Positions 42,870 to 52,350 of a stretch of DNA of 64,000 nucleotides are shown in pieces (position 1 is the first letter of the stretch; each line of letters starts with the position of its first letter). The stretch covers positions 1-64,000 of the forward strand of contig CAKUHA010000002.1 in NCBI GenBank assembly GCA_934655755.1, written 5' to 3'. The position numbers were made by a program, and so were the translations under genes. Origin of the DNA: an uncultured Collinsella sp. GTDB lineage: Bacteria > Actinomycetota > Coriobacteriia > Coriobacteriales > Coriobacteriaceae. The notes below the pieces were generated by a model. The model was not told the origin of the DNA. It saw only the letters and a list, made by a program, of their open reading frames with translations, and searched no databases.

Positions 42870-44279
42870 TCACCCCAGCATCTCTTCGAGTGTAACAAGC
42901 TTGACATTGCCGATCGCCGCAGCGCGGTGGTGGCAGTTATCGGTAAAGCCCTCCTTTGAGAACACGTAGTACCGCTCGATGTGCTCGCCCAAAAGGATGC
43001 TGCGTCGCAGGAGCGTATCGAGCACGTCAGCGTCCACAGTCTCATTTCGCCATTTGCATTCACCGACGATGAGCCCGCTGTCGATGCTTTCGAACACGAT
43101 GTCGATTTCTTCCTGCTGCTTTGTTTGAGGATTGGTTCCCCACCACGTTCCAATTCCTTTGAACAAGACATTCAAGCTGCCGTTAGCTACTTGTTGAGCT
43201 AGCCACTGGCGACAAACGTCTTCGAAAACCGGCCCAACGAACGTTGGGAAATCAGCTTTAATGATCGCGCTTGCGATCTGCTCTTCGAGCCCAACCTCGA
43301 GCGCTCCGGCATATTTAGGGACGAAGCGGTACCAAAAACGAAAGAGGTTATCGCTGATGCGGTAGAAAACCTGACGTTTTTTGGCATTGACTTGAGGCGT
43401 TACGCGCTCAACCAGTTGAAGCTCAGCAAGGGCGTCAAGTAATTGAGAAACTTGCGGGCTGTTGAGGCCAGTGGTATCGGCAATTTCCTTGGGCCGCACG
43501 TAGCCGTTGGCAATCGCAGAAATAACGGCGTTGTAAATGGCGGGATTCCGCACCTCTTGAAGCAGGTAGTTTTCGGGTTCGATATGCAGGTAGGCGCCCT
43601 GGCGCAAGATATACTTGGCAAGATTACCCGCTGTCGAATCCGAATCGTCGAACTGACTGAGATACATAGGGATGCCGCCAACGGCCGCATAGAGCTCGAC
43701 GAGCTTTTGGGCATCGGCCCTCGGGAGCATTTTCTTGGCATCGAAAACTGAAAAAGGTTTGAGCTTAATCTGCATAGTTCTGCGTCCATACAGGGGACTT
43801 TTGTAGCCCATAACCTGATGCTCCATAAAGCTCATTGAAGACCCGCACAGGACGAGGAATAGTTTGCTCGATTCGCGATTTTGATCGATGAGAACCTGAA
43901 GGAACGATGAGATGCCCGGGTAGCAGGCAGCAAGATAGGGATATTCATCGATAACGAGAACCAGACGCTCCCTCTGGGCAATCTCGAAGACGGCGGTAAG
44001 TGCGCTGCAGATGGAGTTCGTCGTTGGCTCGGGAGTCATCAGGCCAAAGGCTGGGTCGATTTCCGATAAGGCTTTGTTGAGCAGGCGAACGTTGTCACCG
44101 ATGGTCGTCTCGAGTGCTGTGAAGAAGCAGACCTTTGGCTTGTCAGCGACAAAGGTTCTGAGCAGGCTTGTCTTGCCAACGCGGCGACGTCCATAGACGA
44201 CGGCAAATTGAAAAGAGTCGCTGGAGTAAGCGGTTTCGAGCTCAGTGAGCTCGCACCCTCGGCCAACAAAAGACGGCAT
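42870..44279 (-). CDS. Archaeal-type AAA ATPase with DUF234-like nuclease C-terminus
   Basis: The product (469 residues from the ATG at 44279) starts MPSFVGRGCELTELETAYSS. It has Walker A VVYGRRRVGKTSLL, Walker B LVLVIDEYPYLA and a sensor LVLCGSSMSFMEH. A winged-helix region with EIADTTGLNSPQVSQLLDAL follows. The C-terminal DUF234-like domain contains EEIDIVFESIDSGLIVGECKW, an Asp-...-Glu-x-Lys pattern like a restriction-type nuclease. AAGGTGAT precedes this ATG; upstream ATGs at 44294 and 44285 are alternatives. Codon use is less GC-rich than its neighbours. These ATPases are often accessory genes of unknown role. Confidence 0.88.
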   Translation of the reverse strand: MPSFVGRGCELTELETAYSSDSFQFAVVYGRRRVGKTSLLRTFVADKPKVCFFTALETTIGDNVRLLNKALSEIDPAFGLMTPEPTTNSICSALTAVFEIAQRERLVLVIDEYPYLAACYPGISSFLQVLIDQNRESSKLFLVLCGSSMSFMEHQVMGYKSPLYGRRTMQIKLKPFSVFDAKKMLPRADAQKLVELYAAVGGIPMYLSQFDDSDSTAGNLAKYILRQGAYLHIEPENYLLQEVRNPAIYNAVISAIANGYVRPKEIADTTGLNSPQVSQLLDALAELQLVERVTPQVNAKKRQVFYRISDNLFRFWYRFVPKYAGALEVGLEEQIASAIIKADFPTFVGPVFEDVCRQWLAQQVANGSLNVLFKGIGTWWGTNPQTKQQEEIDIVFESIDSGLIVGECKWRNETVDADVLDTLLRRSILLGEHIERYYVFSKEGFTDNCHHRAAAIGNVKLVTLEEMLG

Positions 44280-44622
44280 TCGCATCACCTTCATATAGAT
44301 AAGGTATAACTAATTAAACTATAACGAATTAAGGTATGAATTACTATAACAGGACACCATGCACTTGGGATTCACAAGGCTAGCCATGCCGGGTTAGGTT
44401 GGTCTGGCGAATGCAGTCGTGGCAAAGAGGGCAGAGGAGAAGTTTCTCGCCGTATAATCACATTCATAATTGGTGTTGTGCAACAGTGCCTTATTTGTCC
44501 GGCGGCCTCAAATAATTACCCGCTTAAAATCTCTTTTAAGGGATAGCCGTTTCACATATCTTGTGAATCAGCAAAGGGATGGTCGCGTACGCGATCGAGA
44601 AAAGGGGAAGGGGAGCGATCGT
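44280..44622. promoter_or_regulatory. AT-rich divergent intergenic region
   Basis: No gene is seen. Next to the ATPase gene are three direct TATAAC copies (44306, 44321 and 44344 region) within unusually AT-rich DNA. TATAATCAC at 44453-44461 is a good -10 box for the zinc-ribbon gene. The same TATAATCAC and a similar following stretch occur at 50324. CTTAAAA-TCT-CTTTTAAG forms a small hairpin near 44521. Confidence 0.5.
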
Positions 44623-46047
44623 ATGTATTGCCCTCATTGTGGAGCCAAGAACGTCGAGAATGCCAAGTTCTGCTATGCCTGCGGAACGCCGCTGACTCCT
44701 GTTGTTGCAGCGCCGGGTGCACCCGGCGCTTCGGAGACGAGCCAGAGCATGAATCAGGGCACAGCGTTCGAGCAGGGCGTTCCTGCTCCCTCGCAACAGC
44801 CGGCAGGCAATCAGGCGTTCCAGAATGTTGATTACGCTGCGCCATACGCCGCTCCGACCAATGTGCAGTCCCTGCCTGCCAACTCGAGCGTGGGCTCCAA
44901 AATTGCTGCGATTCCCATGAAGCAAAAGGCAATCATCGGCGGTGTTGCCGCAGTCGTCCTGGTTGCCGTTGTTGTCGTGGTCATGTTCCTGAACAGCGGC
45001 CCCTCCAACGGCACAATTGAGCAGATCGTGCGCGAGAACGTCTCGACCAAGGACATGAGCACCGGCTCGATGTGGAGCGACGGTAGCGATTACTCCATCA
45101 AGTCGGTCAAGGTGCTCAGCAAGCAAAAGGGCAATATGCAGGGCGTCTCGAGCTATCAGGTCATGGGCGTTAGGATTACCGATCCATACTCCGCAAGGGT
45201 CGAGGTCGTCTTTGCCAACGATGACTCCGAGGTCACCAAGCAGGGCAATATCAACCTGGTCAAAGCCAACGGCAAATGGGACACGATTTACTTTACGGGA
45301 TCCGAACTCGATACAACGGGAACCAAGGTAACCGGGGGCGTCGACGAGAAAAAGGTCATCAAGAATATGGGGACGATTCTGAGTACGGCTGATGCAAACG
45401 GCTATTCCATGAGCCTGTCCTCGCTGTATGACAACGGCGATTTTAAGGTTAAGAAAAGCGACCTTAACTCGGAAAAGGCAACGGATACCGTAAAGATCTC
45501 TTGCAAGTCGAGCTCGACATACAGCGAAAGTAAGGGCACTATCACCGCTAAGTTTGTCTATGGCGGTAATGGTTGGGAACTCAATTCCGTTGATGCGAGC
45601 GATGATATCGACAAGGTGAGCTATCAGAAGCTCGTGGGAACGTGGACCGGCAAGTTTAAGAGCCAATCAAGTAGCGAGGAATGCTTTGGTGGCAAGGCGA
45701 ATCCCGTTAAGGTGACGATTACCAAGGTTGACGATGAGACCGGCGAGGTCGAGGGGACGTTTAGTGGCGTGGCGCATAATCACAAGACGCCCGATAACGC
45801 AGAGGATTCCGATGCCGGCGATACCGTGCTTACCGATGTTCCGTTCAATATGGTGTTCACGTTTAATTCCTCGTGGTCGTATCCTTCGGATGACTATGAG
45901 TGCCCCCAAGACGCAAACGGCAAAGTGACGTTTTCGCTGAGCTTTGGCGATGATACCGCCGCAAAGATCAACACGTCCTATCAGCCGAGCAGCATTTTTG
46001 ATTGGTCGTACTACTACGACACCTATACGCTGACCAAGGACAACTAG
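44623..46047 (+). CDS. Zinc-ribbon membrane protein (member 1 of 5)
   Basis: The 474-residue product begins with a zinc ribbon, MYCPHCGAKNVENAKFCYAC (two CxxC pairs). A Pro/Gln/Ala-rich linker of about 75 residues follows, then one membrane helix near residues 107-126 (IIGGVAAVVLVAVVVVVMFL). The large extracytoplasmic region is rich in Ser, Thr and Asp, and its last third starts near LVGTWTGKFKSQ. Zinc ribbon inside and domain outside suggests a tethered sensor or surface protein. The ATG at 44623 follows AAGGGGAGC. Function is unknown. Confidence 0.78.
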   Translation: MYCPHCGAKNVENAKFCYACGTPLTPVVAAPGAPGASETSQSMNQGTAFEQGVPAPSQQPAGNQAFQNVDYAAPYAAPTNVQSLPANSSVGSKIAAIPMKQKAIIGGVAAVVLVAVVVVVMFLNSGPSNGTIEQIVRENVSTKDMSTGSMWSDGSDYSIKSVKVLSKQKGNMQGVSSYQVMGVRITDPYSARVEVVFANDDSEVTKQGNINLVKANGKWDTIYFTGSELDTTGTKVTGGVDEKKVIKNMGTILSTADANGYSMSLSSLYDNGDFKVKKSDLNSEKATDTVKISCKSSSTYSESKGTITAKFVYGGNGWELNSVDASDDIDKVSYQKLVGTWTGKFKSQSSSEECFGGKANPVKVTITKVDDETGEVEGTFSGVAHNHKTPDNAEDSDAGDTVLTDVPFNMVFTFNSSWSYPSDDYECPQDANGKVTFSLSFGDDTAAKINTSYQPSSIFDWSYYYDTYTLTKDN

Positions 46048-46118
46048 AGCGATTCATTTAAGACGGATGGCGGCCCTGCGGTTGCATACGGGGCCGCCGC
46101 GATGGAGGAGAGACGTCG

Positions 46119-47240
46119 ATGTTCTGCCCGGTATGTGGAACAAAAGTAGGGGACAACGCAAGATTCTGCACCGGTTGCGGTGCTCCGCTTGACGCGCTGC
46201 ATCAAGGCGGTTTTGTTGCGTCGGCGCAAGTGAACCAGGTTGAAAGCGTTAATCCCGCAGGCCCTGCGACCCCGGTAAACTTTGGTTCCCCGGCGCCGGC
46301 ACCCCAACAACCCAAGCGCTCGAATATGCTCGACTTCCTCGTGGAAAAGCGTCAGATCGGCAACCGTCTGGTGCCGACGTTCGCCCTCATCATCGCAAGC
46401 TTTATCGCCGCCGCAGGCATCGCCTACGCTGCATTCATGCTCTACAAGAATGTTGTCGAGCCCCGTATCCAGGAGCCCGTCCAGCAGGAGCAGACGGCGA
46501 AAAAGAACAAGGAGCAGAAAGAGGCTTCAGGGGATGACGATAAGGAAAAAGCAAACAAGGAAGCCCACATTGCCTACGATGAGGTATTAAATCAATACCG
46601 TGAGGCATTTGCTGATGGGTCTCTAACCCAAGGCTATGAAGATAACGGATTCTCATACGACGATGCTGTGGAATCGCCATATTGGACTGATTGCCAGAAA
46701 GATTCTAAATACCCCCTGTTTAATTACTTTATAGATGTTCAGGGGACTGGCATAACCGTGCAAGGAATGCGCTATCTCTATAGGGATTTAGACGGGGACG
46801 GGGTTGATGAACTTTTATTTAGCTTTGCAGGTGATGATGCGGGGATTAGTAACCCGTCTTCATATGTACTGGCTATTTATACTTTTGAGGACAATCAAGC
46901 TAAAGGCCTCGCTGCCGTAACGGGCTACAGACAATCCATGGAGCTCTGTGCGGACAATGTTATTTGTCAGTGGGGCAGTAGCGGATGGGCAATAAATAGT
47001 TGGGACTTCAGCCGATTTGTTGAAGGACATTTCGAGACCGAGACGACAATGTCGCAGGATTGTGACGTGGAGACGAAGGTTGCAACTGTTGAATGCTCAG
47101 GGGCAATTAACGATACAGCGAGCGATTCGTTTGAGGGTATCTCGAACAGCGCCGATTTGACCAATTGCAGCGCATTGATCAAAAAAGTTATAGATGCCTA
47201 TCCGGTTGACACTTCGGCAGCTTGGCAGCCGTTGATCTAG
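46119..47240 (+). CDS. Zinc-ribbon membrane protein with a DxDGDGxDEL motif (member 2 of 5)
   Basis: This 373-residue protein starts MFCPVCGTKVGDNARFCTGC, then has a linker, the stretch FLVEKRQIGNRLVPTFALII, and a membrane helix SFIAAAGIAYAAFML. A charged segment follows, and the extracytoplasmic domain carries RDLDGDGVDELLFSFAG, a calcium-binding-loop-like motif. The stretch before and in the membrane helix is closely similar to the protein at 51203, so the two are paralogues. The 3' half of the gene is more AT-rich than its surroundings. Confidence 0.78.
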   Translation: MFCPVCGTKVGDNARFCTGCGAPLDALHQGGFVASAQVNQVESVNPAGPATPVNFGSPAPAPQQPKRSNMLDFLVEKRQIGNRLVPTFALIIASFIAAAGIAYAAFMLYKNVVEPRIQEPVQQEQTAKKNKEQKEASGDDDKEKANKEAHIAYDEVLNQYREAFADGSLTQGYEDNGFSYDDAVESPYWTDCQKDSKYPLFNYFIDVQGTGITVQGMRYLYRDLDGDGVDELLFSFAGDDAGISNPSSYVLAIYTFEDNQAKGLAAVTGYRQSMELCADNVICQWGSSGWAINSWDFSRFVEGHFETETTMSQDCDVETKVATVECSGAINDTASDSFEGISNSADLTNCSALIKKVIDAYPVDTSAAWQPLI

Positions 47241-47253
47241 CAAGGAGCAAGCC

Positions 47254-48756
47254 ATGTTCTGTCCAAAATGCGGCGCTAAGCTCGCTGACAATTTAAAGTT
47301 TTGCACTGAGTGCGGTGCTTCGCTAGAAGGCGCGGCTCAGGTGTTGGCTGAAGTTCGCGAAAAAACGGAGGTGAATGTTTCGCCATCGGAGCTTTCTGGC
47401 GAAACGCATGAGGCCGGCCCCTCGATGGCTGATGCTGTTGACGAAGCTGTTGAGGTGGAGCCAGAATTCGAGAGGGTTGAACAAGCGCCCTCCGAGACCC
47501 CGCAGATGAGCGAACCCCTACAGCCGTCGACCGCGGCAAATGCCGCATCTCAAGTTGCGGCTCCGCAGAGGAAAGAGCCCAAGGCACTCTATATCGTTGG
47601 AATTGTCGTCGGGATTATTGTGATCGCGCTGGTGTCTTGGCAACTCTTCTTTAACGGCTCCGGTGGCAATATCGTCACGTTCGGCCAAAAGGAGTCGGTG
47701 GTTTGCGCGCTCGATACCAAGGTAATTCCTACAGACTCAGACGGTAATAAAATTACGTCTTTTGTGGCGGAGCTCATTGATGAGGATGGTCACTCTTCGA
47801 AAGTTAAAGTGACCGGCGAATCAGGCTTTTCGATAGGGAAGTTCAAGGACGCCGCAGAGGGGTCGTACACGCTCAAGGTGACCAACAGGCAGACGAAGGT
47901 CGAGTATTCGATTCCGGTAAAAATTGTGAGCGATAACCGTAAATCTGAGGCGGAAACCGAAATTACTGTTCAAGCTCCTGGCAAGGATGCTGCCGCGGAT
48001 ACCAAGAAGGATAATGCGGGCGGGAAAGATGCGGACCCTACCCAAGTTGCCGCATATCGCGCATACAACCAAAAGTGCCGAGAATATCTCAATAAATATG
48101 GCGAGGCACGTGTTGTTGAGACGTACGGTTATGCACTGACGGGTTTTTGCGTGGCGGATTTGGTTGATTTCGACAACGATGGAAATGACGAACTGCTAAC
48201 AATAACGTGCGACCTGGATGAGAGTGCATCCCAGATGGACTGGATCGGGACAGATTCGACCAAGCCCTATGAGGTCGAGGTATGGTCTTATGTCGATGGT
48301 GGTCTGAAGCGTATATATGAACAACACTGGGTTGATCACAGCAACGGTGGCGGTGAGTACCTCTCTCTTACGGAGAAATCTGGCAAGATTTTTATCGAGA
48401 GCAACATGTATATGATGAGCGATCAGATGAAGGCCATGTGTGAGGAAGGCAATGTCATTTCTGCTTCAATTACGACGATGCGCGGCAAAAAGGGCGATGC
48501 TTTTGAGGATGACATTTCAATGGAAATTGCCGGCCAATACACGTCCGAGGGTTTCGAATCTTTCTGTCTTGTACAGGGAAAGCCTGCATCGGAGAAGGAG
48601 TATACGGATGCTTTGGAAAGTTACAATCAGCATGCAGCCTACGCATTGCTGGATTTCAGTATGACGCGAAACGAGTATCGAGATTCGACCTATTTATCCT
48701 TGCAAGATGTCCAACAAAGGACTGCGGATACGCTATCAAAGCTTGAGAAAGCGTAG
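47254..48756 (+). CDS. Zinc-ribbon membrane protein with a DxDNDGxDEL motif (member 3 of 5)
   Basis: The 500-residue product begins MFCPKCGAKLADNLKFCTEC, has an acidic linker, and one membrane helix near residues 110-130 (ALYIVGIVVGIIVIALVSWQ). A beta-rich domain follows with YTLKVTNRQTKVEYSIPVKI. The last domain contains LVDFDNDGNDELLTITCDL, the same loop type as members 2 and 5. It lies 13 bp behind member 2, so the two are co-transcribed. Confidence 0.77.
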   Translation: MFCPKCGAKLADNLKFCTECGASLEGAAQVLAEVREKTEVNVSPSELSGETHEAGPSMADAVDEAVEVEPEFERVEQAPSETPQMSEPLQPSTAANAASQVAAPQRKEPKALYIVGIVVGIIVIALVSWQLFFNGSGGNIVTFGQKESVVCALDTKVIPTDSDGNKITSFVAELIDEDGHSSKVKVTGESGFSIGKFKDAAEGSYTLKVTNRQTKVEYSIPVKIVSDNRKSEAETEITVQAPGKDAAADTKKDNAGGKDADPTQVAAYRAYNQKCREYLNKYGEARVVETYGYALTGFCVADLVDFDNDGNDELLTITCDLDESASQMDWIGTDSTKPYEVEVWSYVDGGLKRIYEQHWVDHSNGGGEYLSLTEKSGKIFIESNMYMMSDQMKAMCEEGNVISASITTMRGKKGDAFEDDISMEIAGQYTSEGFESFCLVQGKPASEKEYTDALESYNQHAAYALLDFSMTRNEYRDSTYLSLQDVQQRTADTLSKLEKA

Positions 48757-48919
48757 GTAAGCCGTTTAATTTGGCGAGGGCGGGGATCATCTGATTCCCC
48801 GCCCTTGTTCGGTTACAGCCAAGTTGAGCTTTTGTAAGACCAGCTGTTAAACTTGTTAAAGTTTGCTAAAGTTGTTAAACTCGCCGCTGCGAATTCGGCA
48901 ACGCCAATGTCCAGCTCAC
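48757..48919. terminator. Convergent intergenic region with terminator hairpin and GTTAAA repeats
   Basis: GGGCGGGGA (48778-48786) and TCCCCGCCC (48796-48804) form a strong stem that could stop transcription from both sides, though the T-run is poor. At 48846-48883 the element TTGTTAAA occurs repeatedly around AAGTTTGCTAAAG. Confidence 0.6.
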
Positions 48920-50269
48920 CTACCTTCCGCTCGCGATCCGTTTAAGCTCGGCTTTTCGCTTGCTGTTGAGGAGCTGGTCTAGGTTGAGGCCCTCGGATCC
49001 ACAGCGCTTAAGCAGGTTGGAACCGTTGAATCCGTTTTCGGCAAGATCGTCTTCTAGCTCGTGCTTGAGCTGAGTCCATTTACTCAATTGTTTGCGAATG
49101 TAGTCGGGACGGCGCTCGGTCGCCTCGGCTATTTCGTTTATCGATTGGCCCAGAGAGAAGCGACGACGTATCTCGAGCGTTTCCTGACGGGTCTTTTCGT
49201 TCTTGGCATCGGTCTTGCACTTTTCGCTGCAGTATTTACGCTCCATGCCGCGATGTCCCGCGAGCGAAAAGGCGCGTCCACACTGTTCACAGTACCCGAT
49301 GCGCACGGTGCTGAGCTTGCGCGAAAAATCGAACCACAACCAGGATAGATAGCTGTCAAACGAAAGAAATCCGGTGGACTCGCTGCCTTGGAACACGTCG
49401 ACGTGCGCACCGGAGAGATGTGCAATCACGAGTGCTTGGACAAGTGCGGTGAGCGCTCCCTTGTCGGTGTCGTCGAGGGGTCTGTTTTGCGGAACGATGC
49501 TCGCATCGGGGGCGATGTCGTAGTAGCTCTGTTCGCTGGGAACAAGTTTGAGATGCTGCAGCGCTGCGCGTGAGTCGTCATCGCTCAGGGCGAGCAGTAG
49601 CTTGAGGGTCTCGAAGTCTTCCAGGGTTAGCTCATGGTCAAAGGAAAAGACGCGGAATTCAACGACGGATCCGGCGGCATCTCCCGTCGCGGAGACAAAG
49701 GCGTAGAAAAAGCCGTCGTTCGATTCGATGCGACGGATGATTGGCAGACTCTTGAAGCATGCCGCGTAGCCACCGCTTATACCGAGGTAAATCGAGTACA
49801 TGGAGAACGACGACCTGTCGGCTTCACTTGTGATGACGACTTTATCTATCTGCCGAATGGCGCTGACTTTTGCAATGCTGCAGTTACCGTTGAGGAACTC
49901 CTGAATGCGCACCGCAACAAGTGCCGATACGGCCGCATACGCCCAATCGCGAACAAGTTCGGTGTCGCGAACGCCAAAGAGGGGCCCGGTCTGGCGCGCG
50001 AAGTCGACAATGTTGTCCACGTCCATGCGGATGGGGGACTCGGGGGTGCCGGTTGGTTCAACACACGAAGCGAGTTTTATCAGGTCGGCGTGGCGCTCAC
50101 TGTGCATTGGCGATGCGTTTTGCTTAAGCTCGCTGAGCTCGACGGGACGATAAAGGTCAAAGGCGAGCAACGTATCACTCGGGGTCTGTCCGACTTGCGG
50201 TCCGATGGTTTTGACGCCTTTAAAAGGGATGAAGCCTTGGACAGTTTTGGTTTGCGAGAGGTTGAACAT
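48920..50269 (-). CDS. Uncharacterised protein with CGNR-like zinc finger and helix-turn-helix
   Basis: The 449-residue product has no family that I can name for its first 320 residues. Near residue 335 is CEQCGRAFSLAGHRGMERKY followed by CSEKCK, a zinc finger of the CGNR/MYM kind (CxxC ... CxxxC). RRRFSLGQSINEIAEATERR then looks like a helix-turn-helix, followed by a basic C-terminus. A nucleic-acid-binding regulator is likely. It is transcribed away from the zinc-ribbon gene at 50402 through a shared promoter region. GTAGGAGC precedes its ATG. Confidence 0.65.
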   Translation of the reverse strand: MFNLSQTKTVQGFIPFKGVKTIGPQVGQTPSDTLLAFDLYRPVELSELKQNASPMHSERHADLIKLASCVEPTGTPESPIRMDVDNIVDFARQTGPLFGVRDTELVRDWAYAAVSALVAVRIQEFLNGNCSIAKVSAIRQIDKVVITSEADRSSFSMYSIYLGISGGYAACFKSLPIIRRIESNDGFFYAFVSATGDAAGSVVEFRVFSFDHELTLEDFETLKLLLALSDDDSRAALQHLKLVPSEQSYYDIAPDASIVPQNRPLDDTDKGALTALVQALVIAHLSGAHVDVFQGSESTGFLSFDSYLSWLWFDFSRKLSTVRIGYCEQCGRAFSLAGHRGMERKYCSEKCKTDAKNEKTRQETLEIRRRFSLGQSINEIAEATERRPDYIRKQLSKWTQLKHELEDDLAENGFNGSNLLKRCGSEGLNLDQLLNSKRKAELKRIASGR

Positions 50270-50289
50270 ATCGCTCCTACCTGCTGTTT

Positions 50290-50401
50290 TGTCTATGTGA
50301 AGTATAGCAAAAAATTACCCGGTTATAATCACTGTAATTGGGTTGCTGCAAATCGTATCTTATGTGGCGTCAGGAAGAGGGACAGCAGAAAGGACCCCAT
50401 C
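50290..50401. promoter_or_regulatory. Divergent promoter region
   Basis: TATAATCAC at 50324-50332 (plus strand) resembles the -10 region at 44453. On the minus strand TATACT (within 50301-50307) may serve the zinc-finger gene. Confidence 0.5.
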
Positions 50402-51079
50402 ATGTATTGCAAGCAGTGTGGATCGCAGATCAACGAAGGCGCCAAGTTCTGCGGCGTGTGCGGAACGCCCACGGTCGCGGCGGAGGCGACGCTGGAGGAT
50501 GTGGCCGCCAACAGCCGTCACACCTTTTATGCTCCCCAGAGCACCGGCCTTGGAACCATCGAGTTCATTACCTCGTACATCACGTTCTATCTTAAGGGGA
50601 GTATCGAATTCACTAACGATAACGTGATTGCGCAGGTGCCTAATACGATCCTTGGCGTGATTCCGCTCGGTCGCCGCAAGCGTACGCTCGATGTTGCCCA
50701 TATCACGTCAACGGTGAGCGACTTTAAGGTCGACATCAAGAACTTGCTGATCGGCGTGGTGATCGCTCTGATTGGCCTGTGCAGCTTGGGAGATCCGGAC
50801 AGCATCTTGCTCGTTCTGGCGACCATGGCGTTCGGCGTGCTTATGGTGCTGAACGCGTTGATTTCGTACGTGTCGATTTCCATGGATTCGGGCGAGCTGG
50901 TTCTTATTCCGTTGGTGGTTTTTGAGCGCAACAAGGCCGATATGATTGCCGATAACATCAACAGGCTGCTGAGCGCTCGCAAGTACGACACCAACGTGCG
51001 CATTCATGCCGAGAATGCCGCCGACCGCATGGCGTACGGCCAGGCGCAGGTTGTCGACGCCATCAATGGGCTTCGATAG
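50402..51079 (+). CDS. Zinc-ribbon protein with PH-like domain and two membrane helices (member 4 of 5)
   Basis: The 225-residue product starts MYCKQCGSQINEGAKFCGVC. The next region, TFYLKGSIEFTNDNVIAQVP with IPLGRRKRTLDVAHITSTVS, matches a bacterial PH-like domain. It is interrupted by two helices (LLIGVVIALIGLCSLG and LVLATMAFGVLMVLNALISY). It lacks the large outer domain of the other members. AGAAAGGA precedes the ATG at 50402; in-frame sequence upstream is not coding. Confidence 0.78.
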   Translation: MYCKQCGSQINEGAKFCGVCGTPTVAAEATLEDVAANSRHTFYAPQSTGLGTIEFITSYITFYLKGSIEFTNDNVIAQVPNTILGVIPLGRRKRTLDVAHITSTVSDFKVDIKNLLIGVVIALIGLCSLGDPDSILLVLATMAFGVLMVLNALISYVSISMDSGELVLIPLVVFERNKADMIADNINRLLSARKYDTNVRIHAENAADRMAYGQAQVVDAINGLR

Positions 51080-51202
51080 GCTCAAATTATTACTTAAGGT
51101 GCCGTCGGGAGATGCTTGACGGCACTTTATGATGGAATGGCTCATAACGGTTGATGTTCACGTTGCGATGAGCCGACCGATGCGGATCAGGTGGGGGAAA
51201 CG

Positions 51203-52321
51203 ATGTTTTGCACGAACTGCGGTTCCAAAATCGAAGAGGGTGCGTACTTTTGCGGTAACTGCGGTTGTCGAATCGCAGGCTCGGCGGCCAATACGGGCCA
51301 TGGGCCGTATCCCGCCCAGCCCCAGAATGCCGCCTATGCTCAACAGAGCGTACAGTATCCGCTCGATGCTCCTGTCGCGCCGCAGCGCTCGTCCTTCGCC
51401 TCGTTCTTGACGGAGCGCCGCCAGATCGGCCGCGCGATGGTCCCCACGTTCGCCATCATCCTCGCCGCGATGATCGCCGCCGCGGGCACGGCATACGCCC
51501 TGTGCAAGGCATACCAGGTCTTTGTGGCTCCGGCACTCGAACAGAAGAACGAGCCCGCAGGCGAAGACCGGGGCGGATCGAATAAGGAGACGGCCTCGGC
51601 TCAGAACGATAAGGCACATGAGGCTTATGAGGGAATCATCGATGTGTACAGGCAGTATGGAGCGTACTGCGATGAGAAGGGGACGGGGCTTGGCGATGAG
51701 GAGTCGTCAAAGAAACTAGAGACTCTCATGGACGGCCAAAGTTATATGGGTATCTATGTCTATTACAAGAGCGTTGATCCGGAAAACTGTGAGGCGTATT
51801 ACTTGGAGAAGGACATCGATGGTGACGGCGTAGACGAATTGTTCGTGGCGCAAGAACTGGCCTATACGGAAAGCGAAGGCAAAGGCCTCGTGAACCTTTA
51901 CTACTTTGAGGACGGCAAAGCCAAATCTATCTACGACAACATCGGTGACGGAATGGCGACCGCAACGCTGTCCAAGGACGGTTTTCTCATCATGGGGGAA
52001 GGGCAAGGTATCGAACTCTGTGATGAAGGAAAGATAGCGCTGAGGACGAGGCAGGACAGGTATAGCGCAAGCTACTACTTTGATTATGCAGGCGGGAAAA
52101 TGAGTCTGGCGGATGCTCTGCAACTCAACTATGACGACTCGTCTGATGAGGAGGATTCCTATAAGGTGATGAGCATAGAAAATGGCAAGAAGCAGCCGGA
52201 CCAGACGGTCGTTGGTTGGCAGAATGCTGGCGCAATGCGCGATGAGTTTGACGCCAGATATCAAGCCTCGACAGAGAACAGCAAACTTCTTGCAAGCCAC
52301 GATTGGGCCAAGATTGAGTAA
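51203..52321 (+). CDS. Zinc-ribbon membrane protein with a DxDGDGxDEL motif (member 5 of 5)
   Basis: The 372-residue product begins MFCTNCGSKIEEGAYFCGNC, then has a Pro/Gln/Tyr linker, FLTERRQIGRAMVPTFAIIL and a membrane helix AAMIAAAGTAYALCKAY. The outer domain contains KDIDGDGVDELFVAQ. The juxtamembrane block aligns well with member 2 at 46119, which points to duplication within this locus. GGGGGAAA precedes the ATG at 51203. Confidence 0.78.
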   Translation: MFCTNCGSKIEEGAYFCGNCGCRIAGSAANTGHGPYPAQPQNAAYAQQSVQYPLDAPVAPQRSSFASFLTERRQIGRAMVPTFAIILAAMIAAAGTAYALCKAYQVFVAPALEQKNEPAGEDRGGSNKETASAQNDKAHEAYEGIIDVYRQYGAYCDEKGTGLGDEESSKKLETLMDGQSYMGIYVYYKSVDPENCEAYYLEKDIDGDGVDELFVAQELAYTESEGKGLVNLYYFEDGKAKSIYDNIGDGMATATLSKDGFLIMGEGQGIELCDEGKIALRTRQDRYSASYYFDYAGGKMSLADALQLNYDDSSDEEDSYKVMSIENGKKQPDQTVVGWQNAGAMRDEFDARYQASTENSKLLASHDWAKIE

Positions 52322-52350
52322 GTTTTGAGAGGGGATTACGGTCTGCAGGC

